Assembly (NCBI GenBank): GCA_021018815.1
Contig: JAITYX010000021.1
Coordinates: 3,191,001-3,255,000, forward strand
Direction of reading: 5' to 3'
DNA from: Talinum fruticosum
Taxonomy: Eukaryota; Streptophyta; Magnoliopsida; Caryophyllales; Talinaceae
Length of the DNA: 64,000 nt
Shown here: positions 42,418 to 54,396 of the stretch, in pieces
Position numbering within the stretch: position 1 is the stretch's first letter
How the letters are laid out: each line of letters starts with the position of its first letter
Notes under the pieces: generated by a model
Databases searched by the model: none
What the model was told of the DNA's origin: nothing
What the model saw: only the letters and a program-made list of their open reading frames with translations
Translations under genes and position numbers: made by a program

Positions 42418-42723
42418 TTAGTCAAAGAGGCTGAAACCCATATCCTGCAAAAGGTTAAACAGTATGTGAGATACAATGCAAATTCTGTGATGTGTAGAGA
42501 TGGGGGATTCAGAAAGCTTTAAGGATAACTCGAGCCGAATCTTACGTCATCAGACTCCTCTTTCTCTTCCACCTTCTCCTCGTTTTTGGCTGGCTCACCA
42601 CCACCACCACCGGCAGGGACAGAGGCAAGCTTCTCTCTTCCGCAGCAACGAGTTGTGTGCTGTGTTTTCCACTTACTTGTGACAAGAACAACTCAAGCCT
42701 GTCCTCATTAGGCTCAATACCCA
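42418..42723 (-). CDS. RPP2: 60S acidic ribosomal protein P2, 3' part only, one -1 frameshift
   Basis: Component of the ribosomal stalk, which recruits translation GTPases. Two exons are visible: about 42546-42723 and 42418-42444, joined by a GT-AG intron. The first gives VGIEPNEDRLELFLSQV, then after a lost base near 42640-42641 (plus strand, CC where CCC is expected) REKLASVPAGGGGG and an acidic EEKVEEKEESDD. The second gives the universal P-protein tail DMGFSLFD. The N-terminal exon (MKVxAAYLLAxLGG type) was not found between 42724 and 44954. The base before the first visible exon is not a proper AG acceptor (TTACG). This may be a 5'-truncated copy, or a gene whose first exon and acceptor are damaged. 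The linker is short for P2. Confidence 0.72.
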
Positions 42724-44271
42724 CCGTAAGACAAACATGTCTCGTTCATTAGCAATCAAATCAGTAGTTACAGGAATGAAAAGAACAAGCTAGTTTGGAA
42801 TTTGAGTGGTAATGGACATGCAGTAACAATTATGTGTTTCACAGCAGAACCAGAAAGTGGCAATGGGAAAGAAAGGTAAAAAGAACTGTCGTTTCAAAAA
42901 TCTCCTTTTTTTCGCTTTACGGCATTGGTTGCGGATTTGGGAGAGGAATATTGGAAGACTGCCTACAACCCACCACCCTATAAAGTATAAGCCACCTAGG
43001 CACCTAGTATCACAATCACATCACTTTGACACCATACTATGTGAAAAACCCTACTAGCAATCCATCCAGCTTAACAACCACCAAGAAATTTCCGAGCAAC
43101 ACATTCATTTATGCATGCAGGACGATCCATAAAACCCATAAAGGAAGTAGAGCAACAGAGATATCAACATTTAAAGCCTATTGCTCAGCCAAATTGTAAA
43201 CACCAAACAAGTCAATTTACTGATAAGCCTACAAAGTCAGGAACAAGATAACTTAATCGACAAGAATTTAATAGCATAGCATTCTCTTAAAACCTTAATA
43301 AAAGTACCTAAATTAAAAGGACTATTCCTCGGTTGTTTCTCAAGATGGTAAGGCAAGATGGAGTTTAGGTGAAATCAGAAGCAAAAGGTGGGCTAAAAGG
43401 CTCTTACAAAAGAGCTACGACTTCAACTAGCAAAAGAGAGTTTCCAGTGAAAGATAATAGCATCACATACAACCTTAAGATCCTGTCCAACTTATATAGA
43501 TCTTTTAGCTTCACGAACGGATGGCAGATGAAAGAATATCTGCCATACCACTCTCTGGCAATCACGCATATTTAATCTTGTGAAGCAGGCCTAAGAACGA
43601 AAGTGGGGAATGGAGTGGGTGAGGGCAGGGGGTGTATTTCTGTTTAACATTTGGCTACATGACCCCTTTCAAAGTGTTGTTTCCTTGTCAATAAAACTGC
43701 AGGTGGAGGACCAAGACGATAGCCCACTACAGCATGTGAAAGGGGAAGCAATACGGAGTACTAACTTGAGATTGTCGCACACAAGGTTTTCCAAAGTTAA
43801 CGATGTGAATGCTCGTTTGATGAGCCCAAACAAAACAAGCACCACCATTGGATATTGTTAAAGGAGTATGGAGTAAGCACCCCCAATGGACACTACTATT
43901 TTATGCAATGACAGAGAGGATGAAGCAACTAATTTGTTCACGTACAGTAAAATGGCCTCTTCAATTATGAATAGACTCAGATCATATAAAAAATTTTATT
44001 ATCTCAAAAGAGGAAAATAAATTACAATATGAGCCCTTAATTGTATCAAGCAATTGATAAATCATTCTCCATACAGCACCTACTCACCCGTTGCGTTCCA
44101 CGGGTATCACTAGAAGGAAGGAGAGGAAAACACCTGAAAATTCTTCTAGTATAGGATCATAACATACCAGAACTTTTTTCTTCTCACCAAAAAGAAAAAG
44201 AATGAAAGGTGATAGGTATTATTTCATTGTAAAAGATAATACTAGTACTTCACAATATACTTCAGCATGTA
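42724..44271. other. Region without a supported gene upstream of the P2 fragment
   Basis: Searched for the missing P2 first exon on the minus strand without success. The sequence is intron-like or intergenic, with no protein-like open frame. Confidence 0.4.
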
Positions 44272-44694
44272 GGCCTTATTCGATAAACTGAACTGTTTGA
44301 GTAACGGATAACTATTTGTCTAACCGATAGCTGTTTACGTGGCTGATAGTTGTTAAATTTAGCGGATAACTGTTCAATTGAGCGAGTTGAATAAATGTGT
44401 TCGGTAAATTTAGCGGTTGAGTTAGATGATTATTGTAAATTGACGTAAAAGAATATAAATAATTTCTCAAATATAAATTAATGAAGGGGTTTTTTGTCAA
44501 AAAATATAAAACGCTACTTTTAAATGTGAAAAGTTAATATTCTTAACTTTTCGGAAACACTACTTGAAACGCTAAAAGTTATTGCAAACGCTAGTAAAAA
44601 CACTACCTTACCGAACGCTAATATTTAGTTGATTAATGTTTTGACTTGGTCAAAACGCTAAAAGTTACTCCAAACGCCGTTGTCGAACAGGGCC
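44272..44694. mobile_element. Tourist-like MITE (PIF/Harbinger type)
   Basis: A 423-bp element with imperfect inverted ends: left GGCCTTATTCGATAAAC, right end (reversed) GGCCCTGTTCGACAACG, about 13 of 17 matching. Both ends are flanked by GTA, a possible 3-bp target duplication as expected for PIF/Harbinger. The inside is AT-rich with many AACGCTA and TAGCGG words and no coding potential. Family is inferred from the ends and TSD length. Confidence 0.7.
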
Positions 44695-44954
44695 GTAAGA
44701 TGTCTACATCAGGGAAAGAAAATGCCGATATCCGGTCAGTTTACCATGCGGATCATGCTTGAGAACAAATACCCTCAAACACAAGGGATAATCGCTCAGC
44801 TCACCAGAAAAGAAAAAGGACAGACACATCAATAAGTTAGTCCACAAATATCTCCGCAGCATAGCAACTGAACCAAATTCCATTGACATGTCCGGCAATA
44901 ATGCGTTCGGTGTTATCTATTAGCCAAGCCCAAAACCCAAAGGGTACTCTTCTT

Positions 44955-47900
44955 TTACCAGAAAAACCATCTCCGTGCAGGAGGAGTTGGAGCCGGCGTT
45001 GGTTCATCTGTTTTTCTCTTGTCAATTCCCTGCTTTAAGGCTTCCAGCCTATTCCTGCATATCACAAGTTAACACCTTCGTAAGTTGATAACAAATTGAC
45101 CACTGAAGGTTGAAAGATGATAAGCATGGGAGTTTTGAGGGTCTAGCACCTACAAATTCAAACACACAGGAGGCACAGTAAGACTTTTCCGTGGTCTTTT
45201 TCCTCTTTTCTTTTGGGGGGTTGGGGGAACGCCCTAGGGGAATTTGTACTGAACAAACACCTTTGACAGGTACATGAGTCAAATACCACGAGATCCCTCT
45301 GATGGTTGCACAACCAAGTGGCCTATGGTACTGGCATCAAGCTATATAAACCTAAGCCAATACATATTCCTAGTTTCTACTAAGAGGTCACAGTTTTGGT
45401 TTGGAACATTCACGCTGATATACTTCGCAGGTCAAGGGCATTGCTATATTCACTCATGATCAGACAGCTGAAACATATAACACAAGCAAATCACCAACAC
45501 TAGACGAACACATCAATAAGTCGTGCATTACATGTACTTTTACCTGGTATCTGTGAGTCGCCCATGTAAGCTCCACCTTTGGCGAAATCCTTCAACACCT
45601 TCAACTCCACTGGCAAGAATCAAGTGCCTGAATTTGCAGAAGCCAAAAGGTTCAGACATTGGCAGAGTTGTATGGATAATTCTTTATCATAACCAACACA
45701 TTAAAGAGAAAGTAGCTGCGAATTTGTTTCTTAAATTCTTGAAGATGGAATCGTCAAATAAGTGAATAGACTCAAGAAAATTTGACTCACATTGAAGGTA
45801 GACAAGTAGATCTCTTTGGCTAAGAGCTATGTAAATAATCATTAGGGGAGTTGGAGGGGTAAAAAGTGTCGCGATATTGACACAAATGTGTTGGAATATG
45901 CCTCCTCTATTATACCATTTTTTTTTCCTTGTTTTGTTTTGCTTGGGGGCAGGTGATTTATCTTTAAATATGCATCACTGTTCTAGGCAACATATTTGAT
46001 CAAGTAATTTGTTGAGTTTTACTGATTGTTTCTACATTTTTCTCAGGAGGATGACATTTGCTTGCTCATGAACACACCAAACAATATCGAAGAGCAGGAT
46101 CTCATAAGAGGATAATCATTGATGCATCTCGTACCTTTCCAGAGTTGTGACTTCTGATTCCAGTTGGGTAGCTCTCTCCTTGGCTTGATCAGGTGGCATC
46201 GACATTCCTAGTTTGTGTTCACTATCTTGAAGCCTTTGGCGAAGTTCCTTATCCTACAAACTTGCAGGTGAGATGCAAGATGATTTTAATGCCAGAATAG
46301 TGATATCAGCAAAAAAAAGATTTGTGAATATAACAATAATCTTACTCTTCTTTCTACACACTGCCGGTACAAAGCAATCTCATCTTGACAAAATGGCTCA
46401 ATATCATTGATTTGTAAACCTGGAGCATGGAACATTTCAGACATGAAAACATGCCACATTTGATATAACAGTAGGCACATTCGTATGACATTACAACTAA
46501 AAGCGTAAAAGATAAATCATGGTTATTTGGGCACAATAATGTTTATGTGCACACATGTATACAAGTTAAGAATTTAGCAATAAGGAACCTCAAAGAGAGG
46601 AAACATACACAAAAATAGATTCCTCAGCAACCCATCACACAAGTTGACACCTTCCAGCACATGAGAAGCAATTTCTGGGGGATAACAGGTGAGGGAGGCC
46701 CCGTCATTAAATCATCACCAACCAAAATAGTTTCCTCCATAGTTTGTTGTGAATCAACTGGACATACCAAACATAGTAAAACAATTAGCAACAACTCAAG
46801 AGCCTCTCCTTCTCAAAGAGAGTGCACCTATTCTCCATACACAAAAAATGAGTATTCCTTCAGAAAGAACCAAATAGATCTTCGACAAGTTCAAATCAAA
46901 ATATAGATGTAGTACAGAAGTCAGTTTCTTAATTGGTCTTCAAACCACTGGTAGTCATTCAACAGAAATTTGAAGACATGAGAATTATTTAATGCCAGCA
47001 GATCCCTTGCATTGATTTGGTAGTCATATAATACAACTAAATGTTATTTTGAAAGGACATTAGTTCTAAGTCGGGCTTTAAGAAACAATCTGTTCAATTG
47101 GTTATATGCTACTCAGGATATGCACCGAATGTCAGTAGCTAGAAAGAAACTATCTAAAACCATATTGCTTAATGTAGTTGGTATCAACTTCACTGGTGCC
47201 CGCCGAAAGAAAGAAATAAAAATTTCTTATAACAATTTAACTAATCTCATGTACCATCCATGATTTTCTTCTGCTCCTCGGCACTGCTGGCGAAGTCAGT
47301 ATAGGATCAGATTTGAGAAAAAGACCTCTGAAACCTGCAACCATCAACCAAAACGAGATCGGTAAGAGCTCAATTGCTCAAGGAAGATAAAGTTGACAAT
47401 CTAGCAGGATAAAGCAAGATTAGATTCTAGAAGAGAATTTGAGGAGTAAAACGGAGCAGCCAACTTATTAAGACTACGAAAGTGATGCCAGGTATAACAT
47501 CCAAATGATCCGATTCCTTCATCAAGAATCACATTAGCTTTAAGCAAGACCCTCAGCTCACTCAATAGGTGATGATGACTGAAGAACATAACGCAACAAC
47601 ATATGGAAAAATGTTACAAGTGACAGCTAATATATAATGAAAATTCCAGCCTCGCCCCCTACATTTTAAGGGAAGAGAGGTGGATTAGCAATGTAAAATC
47701 CAAGTGCATACACAGATAGTATAGATACAGGTTTACCAGATCTTCCATAATTTTTATATATATTTTTCTTTTTCTTTTTTTTTGGAAGAAAGGGGTGGGG
47801 GATGTCATGGGGAGACAATGAATCCACCAACTTTTGATTACTTCCAAAAGCTACTTCGCTGTTTATTTACTTTAACTATGTTCTATAAGCTCTTAAAAAA

Positions 47901-48185
47901 ACGGATACGTACAATTAGAACTCCAGTTTAGACAAAAATTTATAAAGTGACCAAAACTGACACTTGACATAAACCCATATGGTATTATTGTAGCCAAAAG
48001 CAATCTAAATGTATATTTATAAAGCTGAAGCACAGGTATTGATCAATAAAAACTAGCAATTCGATTGCATCACCCTTAATAGGCTCAACTATTCTGGAGG
48101 CACTGAAGTGGTTTTGAGAAACTTACTTCCCACATAGAAAGGAAGCATCTCCAACATTAGCCAAATGCTTGTGACACCAGAATTG
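44955..48185 (-). CDS. Uncharacterised plant protein with CX9C motif and coiled coil (5' end unresolved)
   Basis: I do not recognise this gene. Supported exons, 5' to 3': 48127-48185 (tentative), 47255-47334, 46346-46419, 46135-46253, 45544-45627, 44955-45054. From 46419 to the stop all phases agree. Visible features: FWCHKHLANVGDASFLCG in the first tentative exon; SSAEEQKKIMDG; a CX9C pair (FCQDEIALYRQC); a long charged helix (KELRQRLQDSEHKLG, TQLESEVTTLER) likely to form a coiled coil; GFRQRWSLHGRLTDTRNRLE; a Pro/Thr segment; and the aromatic terminus RRWFFW. The start codon was not found; an open stretch at about 48560-48629 is a candidate but unproven. Exon 47255-47334 changes frame near 47304-47320 unless splicing uses a later acceptor (after 47292). 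A CX9C pair can signal import to the mitochondrial intermembrane space, but a second pair is not seen. Confidence 0.65.
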
Positions 48186-49044
48186 CTGACAAATTCAATA
48201 CCCATCAAACAGAAAAAGGAAAAGAAACAAGGCTCCAATTCAACTCATTGCATAATTTCATCAAACAGGTAATATGCATATTCAAGCCTTTAACATTCCT
48301 TAATACATGGCTGCCCAATTGGGGAGAAAAGTCCCAAAATGAAAGAAAATGACACCAGAATTGCTAAGAGGGTACAATAAAGTAAGAAAAAAGATTGGCA
48401 GTCTCTTTTTCTGGGGGAGAGGAAGGTTGTATTGCACATGGCCTAAGCAGCCACGGGAGTTTTGGATTGAATTTGAGCCTTTAAAGTATGACAAATAAGA
48501 CAGGAGAGAGAGAGAGAGACAGAAGCTCAAGGATATGGTGGCAAAGGAACCAGGCTGGGCTGCTACCTCTTGCTTGAGGAAGTCGCGTCTCCCTGTGTTG
48601 CCAATGGCAAATGGTGAGAGGTAGAGCACTCTAAATTATGGGCTAATAGATTTCTTTTATTTTTTCCTTCTTGATTGGTAAATTAAATTATTTGGCATCC
48701 CATCGCTATGCAAAACATCACTTTGCCCATCATACAACCCACAAGAAGTTCACAAAACCAACCCAAACATTTCGATAACAACAAACCCCAATTCAGTAAT
48801 TTGAGTTCAATAACAAATTCTACAGAAAATACTAAGAAATTCCAATTCATACATTGCCAAACCCTAATTCGAAGTGTAACACAGAAAAATCGAAATCAAC
48901 CAAGCTTCAACGTATCCAACCGCAAAAAAGGAAATAGTAAACATGAACAAGATGGAGAAGAGAGATAAAATCGCACGCCTCTCCGGCTCACAATAGGGCC
49001 GAAGGCGATGGATTTTCACGAGGTTAGGGAGAAAGAGAGATAAA

Positions 49045-49377
49045 CCACTACTTATCTAAAAATGTAAGGGTTCGACATAGTAGTGGTTGACATAGTGATT
49101 AGAGGCTTATGCTCTGTTTTTCAAAAACTACTCAAAGTAGCTTTTTCAAAACCACTACATAGTGGTTGCATATAGATTTCCAAAATTCTTCTTTTTGTTC
49201 TTTAAAAGCTTCTATCCATTGTGTATTTTTAAGTTATTTTATATAAATCTGGTACTTAAACAACTACCACTATCAAACACACTTATCTTAAAACCACTAG
49301 ATGAACATCTAGCCACTAACCACTAGTTAATGAAACAACTACCAATAATAAATCATAACATGCCCAAAGAGACATCA
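49045..49377. mobile_element. MITE-like insertion, copy 1
   Basis: The flanks (48974-49044 and 49378-49500) match a continuous stretch at 53879-54075, where GAGATAAA is followed within a few bases by ACAAGAAGTGAT. The roughly 330 bp here is absent from that paralogue, which marks it as an insertion. A related copy lies at about 49730-50060. The sequence is AT-rich and non-coding, with many ACCACTA words. Terminal repeats were not resolved. Confidence 0.65.
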
Positions 49378-49729
49378 ACAAGAAGTGATAGTGAACGAAA
49401 TGAAGCACTCAACCTCACCGGTGGTGGTTGGCAAAGAATAAGGAATCTAGCGGCAGGCAACAGCGAGAGTGCGAAGCCTACGGCTATGGATCCCTCATGT
49501 TGTTTTGTGACTTTTGCAAATAGCAATTGTGCTTGTTTTTTCTCTGTTTGATAAAGGGTGCAGTCTCAGGTAAAAGTGCTTCTAAGTGTGATTTCGGAAA
49601 TTCGAACTTGTGTTCTTTTCCTTACAGGGGTGATGTAACTACCACCTTAATAACACTTTGCACCACTACCACCTTAACTATGTGTTTGGTATTAGCTTCG
49701 AGGTTATGGTTACTTGGAGGAGGTCAAAT

Positions 49730-50060
49730 ACTACTTATATAAAAATGTAAGTGTGACAGAGTAGTGATTCACATAGTGATTAGAAGTTTATGTAGTGTTT
49801 TTCAAAAGCTAATCAAAGTAACATTTTCAAAACCACTACCTAGTGTTTGCATATATATTTTTCAAAATTCTCCTTTTTATTTTCTAAAAGCTTATATCCA
49901 TGGTATATTTTTAAGTCATTTTATATAAATCGCTACTTAGACAACTACCATTACCAAACATATTTACCTTAAACCACTAGTTGAATATCTAACCACTAAC
50001 CACTAGTCAATTGATAACTAATCGCTAATGAAAATGAAACAACTAATATCTACTAAACCG
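49730..50060. mobile_element. MITE-like insertion, copy 2
   Basis: Aligns with copy 1 in the same direction: CTACTTAT(C/A)TAAAAATGTAAG at the left, the shared TTTTCAAAACCACTAC and ATTTTATATAAATC in the middle, and CTAACCACTAACCACTAGT with GAAACAACTA at the right. The two differ at perhaps one base in five, so copy 2 is not a recent duplicate. Confidence 0.65.
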
Positions 50061-50462
50061 GCTAAACACTACTAAACAACTAATTTTATCGAACATGTGG
50101 TGCAATTGCCTTTCAACAAGCATTTTTCTTCTCCGTATTTTATTTTTGCCTTTCGTCTTCTTTTTCTTTTCTTTTTCTTCCTTTAAAACTAAATAGTACA
50201 GTATTTGTTACGTATTTTGATTGCATAGGCAGATCCGAAAAAAAAAAGTAATGGGGGCGGAAGTAAAACACATAAGCTTTAAATTAATGGCGCACAATTG
50301 CGCAAAGCTCACAAACAAATCCAACGAGGCACCAATTCTTAAATGAATCAAAATGTGGATTGAATTGAATTGAACTGAACGATTTTTTTATATACACTTT
50401 GCCCAATACTTAAACCAAACATAGAAAATGTGAATTGAATTGAAGGAATCAAAATGAAACCA

Positions 50463-51910
50463 ATTAAATTTTTTATATAGGGAAGAGGGTTGAAGTGCTG
50501 TATAAATTTTTTTAGCTTAAATTAAAGGGATAAAATTGTTCCAGTTATTTCATGTCAGTTCCCTCTCATCCCCTCACGTCAGTTTCCTCTCATCCCCTCA
50601 CGTTAGTTTCCCCTCTTCTGTCTAAACTATCTCCTTCTTAACAAACTGGCGTGAATCTTCTGTCTAACTATCCCCTCACGTCAGTTATTTATTTGTAAAT
50701 TGAGGTTTTTTTGGTTTAAAATTTGTAAAGGAGCTGTAGAAATTCAGGCAACCATTCACAAGACACCAAAGAAACTCACAATTTACAAAAGCAAAATCTA
50801 GAATTCGGGTAAAAGGAGAGAAGACAGGGGAGGGAGAATGAAATTTCCAGCAAGAGGCATAGGCATAGAACAACAATTCGGGATCGTAGATGTTATGGCC
50901 AACCCACATTATTACATACATCTGAACCTTTCGTCTCGAAAGGTAAAACATAAAACATAGATGTAATTATTGAACATACCAAAAACGATGTCATTTTCAG
51001 ATCCAATTCAACATACCTAAAAACGATGAAGAGAGAGAGAGAGAGAGAGCGATAGCCGAAGAGCGAAATCGGGCCGGATATCAAGAGCAAGAACGAGCCG
51101 GAGCGGAAGATGGAGAGTGAGAGCCGGAGAGAAATAGCCCGGCGACGGCAGAGCGAGTGTCGGAAAGCGTGAGGTAGCCGGAGGGCGAGAGAGAGCAGGA
51201 GAGCGAGAGGGAGCCGGAAAGGGATAGGGAGCCCGGAGCAGAGACGAGAGAGGGGGTAAACGAGGGAGGTGTGAATGAGGTAGGCCAGCTCTGCGGCTAA
51301 TTACAAAACGAGGTGAGCGAGATTGCATCCGCGTCCATAATCCAAAATGTTGGATTACACTTTTCATTATTTCATAATTCAATCTTTTGGAATTCAATTA
51401 GTATCCTACCTTGTAGATTATCAATTTGAATTATTAAATAAAATATTATTTATGGAGCCTATTAATTTATTTTTCTACTTTCAATATGAAAACGCTGATA
51501 AAATAAAAAGAAATGTAAGATAGAAACGCGGTCGGATTAAGTACATGAGAGACCATGCAAAAAGATCGACTTCGAGTTGAATGAAATATGCATTGCAATA
51601 AGATGGATTAGATCAAATTGACAAAACTGGATCACAAATCTTGCATTACAATTTTTTTATTTTATAAAAATCTTCATAATTACATAATTACAATTTTACG
51701 AGTTTTTTTAAATATTTTTAATAATTAAGATTTTTTATTTTATATTATATATAATTTATAAATTTTATTTTATAAAAATTTTTATTATTATTTTACGTAG
51801 TTAATATTATTCAAAATACTCATTATAAATTTTTAAATAATTTATTTTGATTAACATTTTTTATGTTATATATAATTTGTAAGTCTTGTTTTATGAAAAT
51901 GAAAACCGTC
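50463..51910 (+). mobile_element. Helitron-like relic, copy 1, left part
   Basis: This segment has a same-orientation paralogue at about 58500-59500. Shared blocks include TATATA(G/A)GGAAGAGG near the start, AGCTTAAATTAAA, repeated CCCCTCACGTCAGTTTCC, AATCTAGAATTCGGGTAAAA, AATGAAATTTCCAGCAAGAG, a long GAGCCGGAG-rich stretch and an AT-rich tail. Copy 1 has about 400 extra bases at 51290-51700. The Helitron identity is inferred because helicase relics lie downstream of both copies. Confidence 0.6.
50554..50620. repeat. Short tandem repeat, 24-bp unit
   Basis: About 2.5 copies of a unit built on GT(C/T)AGTTTCCTCTCATCCCC, inside the Helitron-like relic. Shorter forms occur in the second relic at about 58600-58640. 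Confidence 0.7.
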
Positions 51911-52329
51911 TAAAAAATTAAAAAAATACTTAAAAATCAACTAAAACCACTTTTTGTGGGCTCCAAGAGTAAATTTTGCATGATTTTACTTAATTAATGC
52001 CACGATTAAATGGAAAAACAATTGGGGGTAAAACTTCATGTCTCGAATACTTTAAGGGCAATTATATCCGAGACTACCGATCAACGTGTTTTACCTAGGT
52101 TATGGGAGTAAACTTCCCTTTCGAAAGCAAAGCGATTGAAGTTTTAGGGATATTATTTTGAATTTAGACAAGTTGCCACCATCACATGTTCAAAGTTATG
52201 GGAGTAAACGGGATATTATTTTGAATTCAAAATTTTGAAGGCAAAATGATTACCAGTTATAGGAGTAAAAAGGCCCATTTCGAAGGCCACTGTGACTCAT
52301 CAACCTCGCATTGAGGCTACCGATTGCAG

Positions 52330-52989
52330 CTTTTGGGATATAATAGGACAAGTTTTACCGGTTATACCAAAGGGTACCAAAATTGAGACAATCAATGCAT
52401 GTTTCATCGAGTGAACATTATAGACACATGTTCGATTACTTCATTTGATGCAAAACATGAGGTCTCAACTTGATGAGGATTTTACAACTTTCTTGCTTAA
52501 AATGGGAGATAGACATGAAAGTGTCGTCGATGAAGATATGATCAAGTTATCACCATCAATACACATATTAGCTAATCATTGTAATCTTGTTGATGATTTA
52601 ATTGATGCAATCTTGCATAATTTGAATAACCATGCAGATGATACAGACGTACATGATTGACAGAGCTATAGTAATCCCTACAAATGAATAAATTCACACT
52701 TTGATCGAGAAAATCATTGACAAATTTGTTGGAACCGAAAAGATTTACCACTTTGTTGACTATGTCCCCGATGATTTCTAACATTTATATTCGAGACAAA
52801 TTCTTGAACGCATTACCCTTTGGAGGACTGCCACCACATGCTCTTAGATTAAAAGTTAGTTATCCGATCATATTATTACGAAGTTTTGACACAATGAATG
52901 ACTTGTGCAATGAAACTAGGTTAATATGTTGTCATTTAAGGGAGCATTTAATCGAGGCTGAAAATGGAGATTTAAACTTAGCATCTTAG
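52330..52989 (+). pseudogene. Helitron PIF1-like helicase fragment, decayed
   Basis: Plus-strand pieces match the C-terminal part of Helitron RepHel helicases: GQVLPVIPKGTKIETINACF near 52346-52405, then a piece starting MQNMRSQLDEDFTTFLL (from 52448), then FGGLPPHALRLK and CNETRLICCHL (to 52989). The pieces are separated by frameshifts and stops. Helitrons move by rolling-circle replication; this copy cannot encode a working enzyme. Confidence 0.82.
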
Positions 52990-52999
52990 AGAAAAACGC

Positions 53000-53052
53000 C
53001 TAATATAATATATAATATATAATATATAATATATTAAATAATATATAATATC
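53000..53052. repeat. (TAATATA)n AT repeat
   Basis: Seven or eight copies of ATAATAT-type units directly after the helicase relic. Confidence 0.8.
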
Positions 53053-54396
53053 ATGTATTTTTATTATCCAAAAGATATAATGTTAGTTTTATTTTTAAAT
53101 TCAAACATTTTTAATTCATTGCACGTTTGCATGCAAATCCAAGCTAGTGCAACCAAAGTTCAAAACACACAAATTAGACCTTCCATTTTACCCAATTAAA
53201 TTTGATATAAAAATTAAAAATTCGAAATCCTAACCATTACTTGAAGTAAAGAAAAAGAGAAGAAATTGCATCTCGTTTTGTGGACAGTGGGCGGCTGCAT
53301 GCACCGGCGGAATAGGTTGGCGACGAGCGGGCGAGGCAAGGTGTTGGTGAACCTCACGGACGGTGCCGGCAATCAAGGGATGAGAGACGGCGAGTAAAGA
53401 GCAGAGGTGGTCCGGGTATAAAATTCATTCGAAACTCGAAATCCAAACCATTACTTGAATTAAAGAAAGAACTCGAAGAAGATGAGGAAATTGCATTACA
53501 TACCAATTTAAGAGAGAGAGGGCGACGTTGATCGGCGGCTACCTGGCCAATGGTGGTCCGGACGACAGTCGAGTGCGAGTGGGCGGCCGGGAAGGAGTCG
53601 GGAGAAGAGTCGAGGTTTGGGATTGAGGAGAAAAACAATGGAGAGTAAAAAACCAGGCGGGCGTTGGGGGTTAGTTAAAACGCATCGAAAAAAACCCAAA
53701 CAATATGCGATTCAACACATGACCACTAGTTAAGCACTTAATTTTCATGAAACTAAGTGGAGTCAATTAATATAATTCATCTACTCAAATATTTTTGGAA
53801 TTAATTGGAGTCAATTTTTACTTTTTTCCCTTTTTTCGAAAGGCCAGTGGTCGGGTGACTCGATTGCCCACATCACATACCTCTACGGCTCACACTAGGG
53901 TCGAAGGCGATGGGTTACATAAAAAAGATGCCAATTGTGAAGGTTAGGGTGAAAGAGAGATAAAAGAACGACAAGAAGTGATGGTGAACGGAATGAAGCA
54001 CTCAACCTCACCTGCGGTCGACGGAGAAGAAAGAATCGAGTCGGCAACGCCGTGGGAGTGCAAGGCCTATGGCAATGGACTGAGAGTGAGAGGTGACTGC
54101 AATTCCTAATTTATTATCGATCATAATATATTCCTTCGAACATATTTAAAATAAAAAAAGTACTTTAAAACAACATGTTTTGAATAAGACTATTTCACAT
54201 ATGAAAGTAGAAGGCCACTAGTAGTGGTTGAGAGAATAACCAAACAAAAAAGCGATGTAGTGAAATAATATTGATTAAATGCTTTAAAACCATATACAAA
54301 TATATTGGCATTGTATATACATCGAAAGTACATGCAATACAACTTATTGATATAAGATGTGATGATGGCATGATCAAGCAAATCGGTCTCTAAGTA
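53053..54396. other. Repeat-derived region between the helicase relic and the AKR pseudogene
   Basis: Includes a local duplication (53220-53275 and 53434-53500, both with CCATTACTTGAA(G/T)TAAAGAAA) and a segment at 53879-54075 that is the uninterrupted form of the sequence split by the MITE at 49045-49377. Some GC-rich patches look like old captured or transposon sequence. No gene can be supported. Confidence 0.5.

Larger units (their letters stand above)
48186..50462. other. Upstream region of the CX9C gene, with MITE pair
   Basis: Probably holds the 5' end of the CX9C gene, although the start could not be fixed. From 48970 onward it is repeat DNA: a segment also present at 53879-54075, interrupted here by a MITE, and a second copy of that MITE. 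Confidence 0.45.

Noticed and set aside
47401..47589. Minus-strand open frame as an extra exon of the CX9C gene
   Set aside because: It ends in its own stop, has no matching splice phase and shows no family motif.
48300..48629. Minus-strand open frame as the first exon of the CX9C gene
   Set aside because: It begins with GTG, no ATG or conserved N-terminus could be found, and splicing to 48185 could not be confirmed. Mentioned only as a candidate.
51017..51397. Pro/Leu/Ser-rich open frame on the minus strand
   Set aside because: It is the GAGCCGGAG-rich repeat read in reverse. The paralogue at 58970-59257 gives a similar but differently broken frame.
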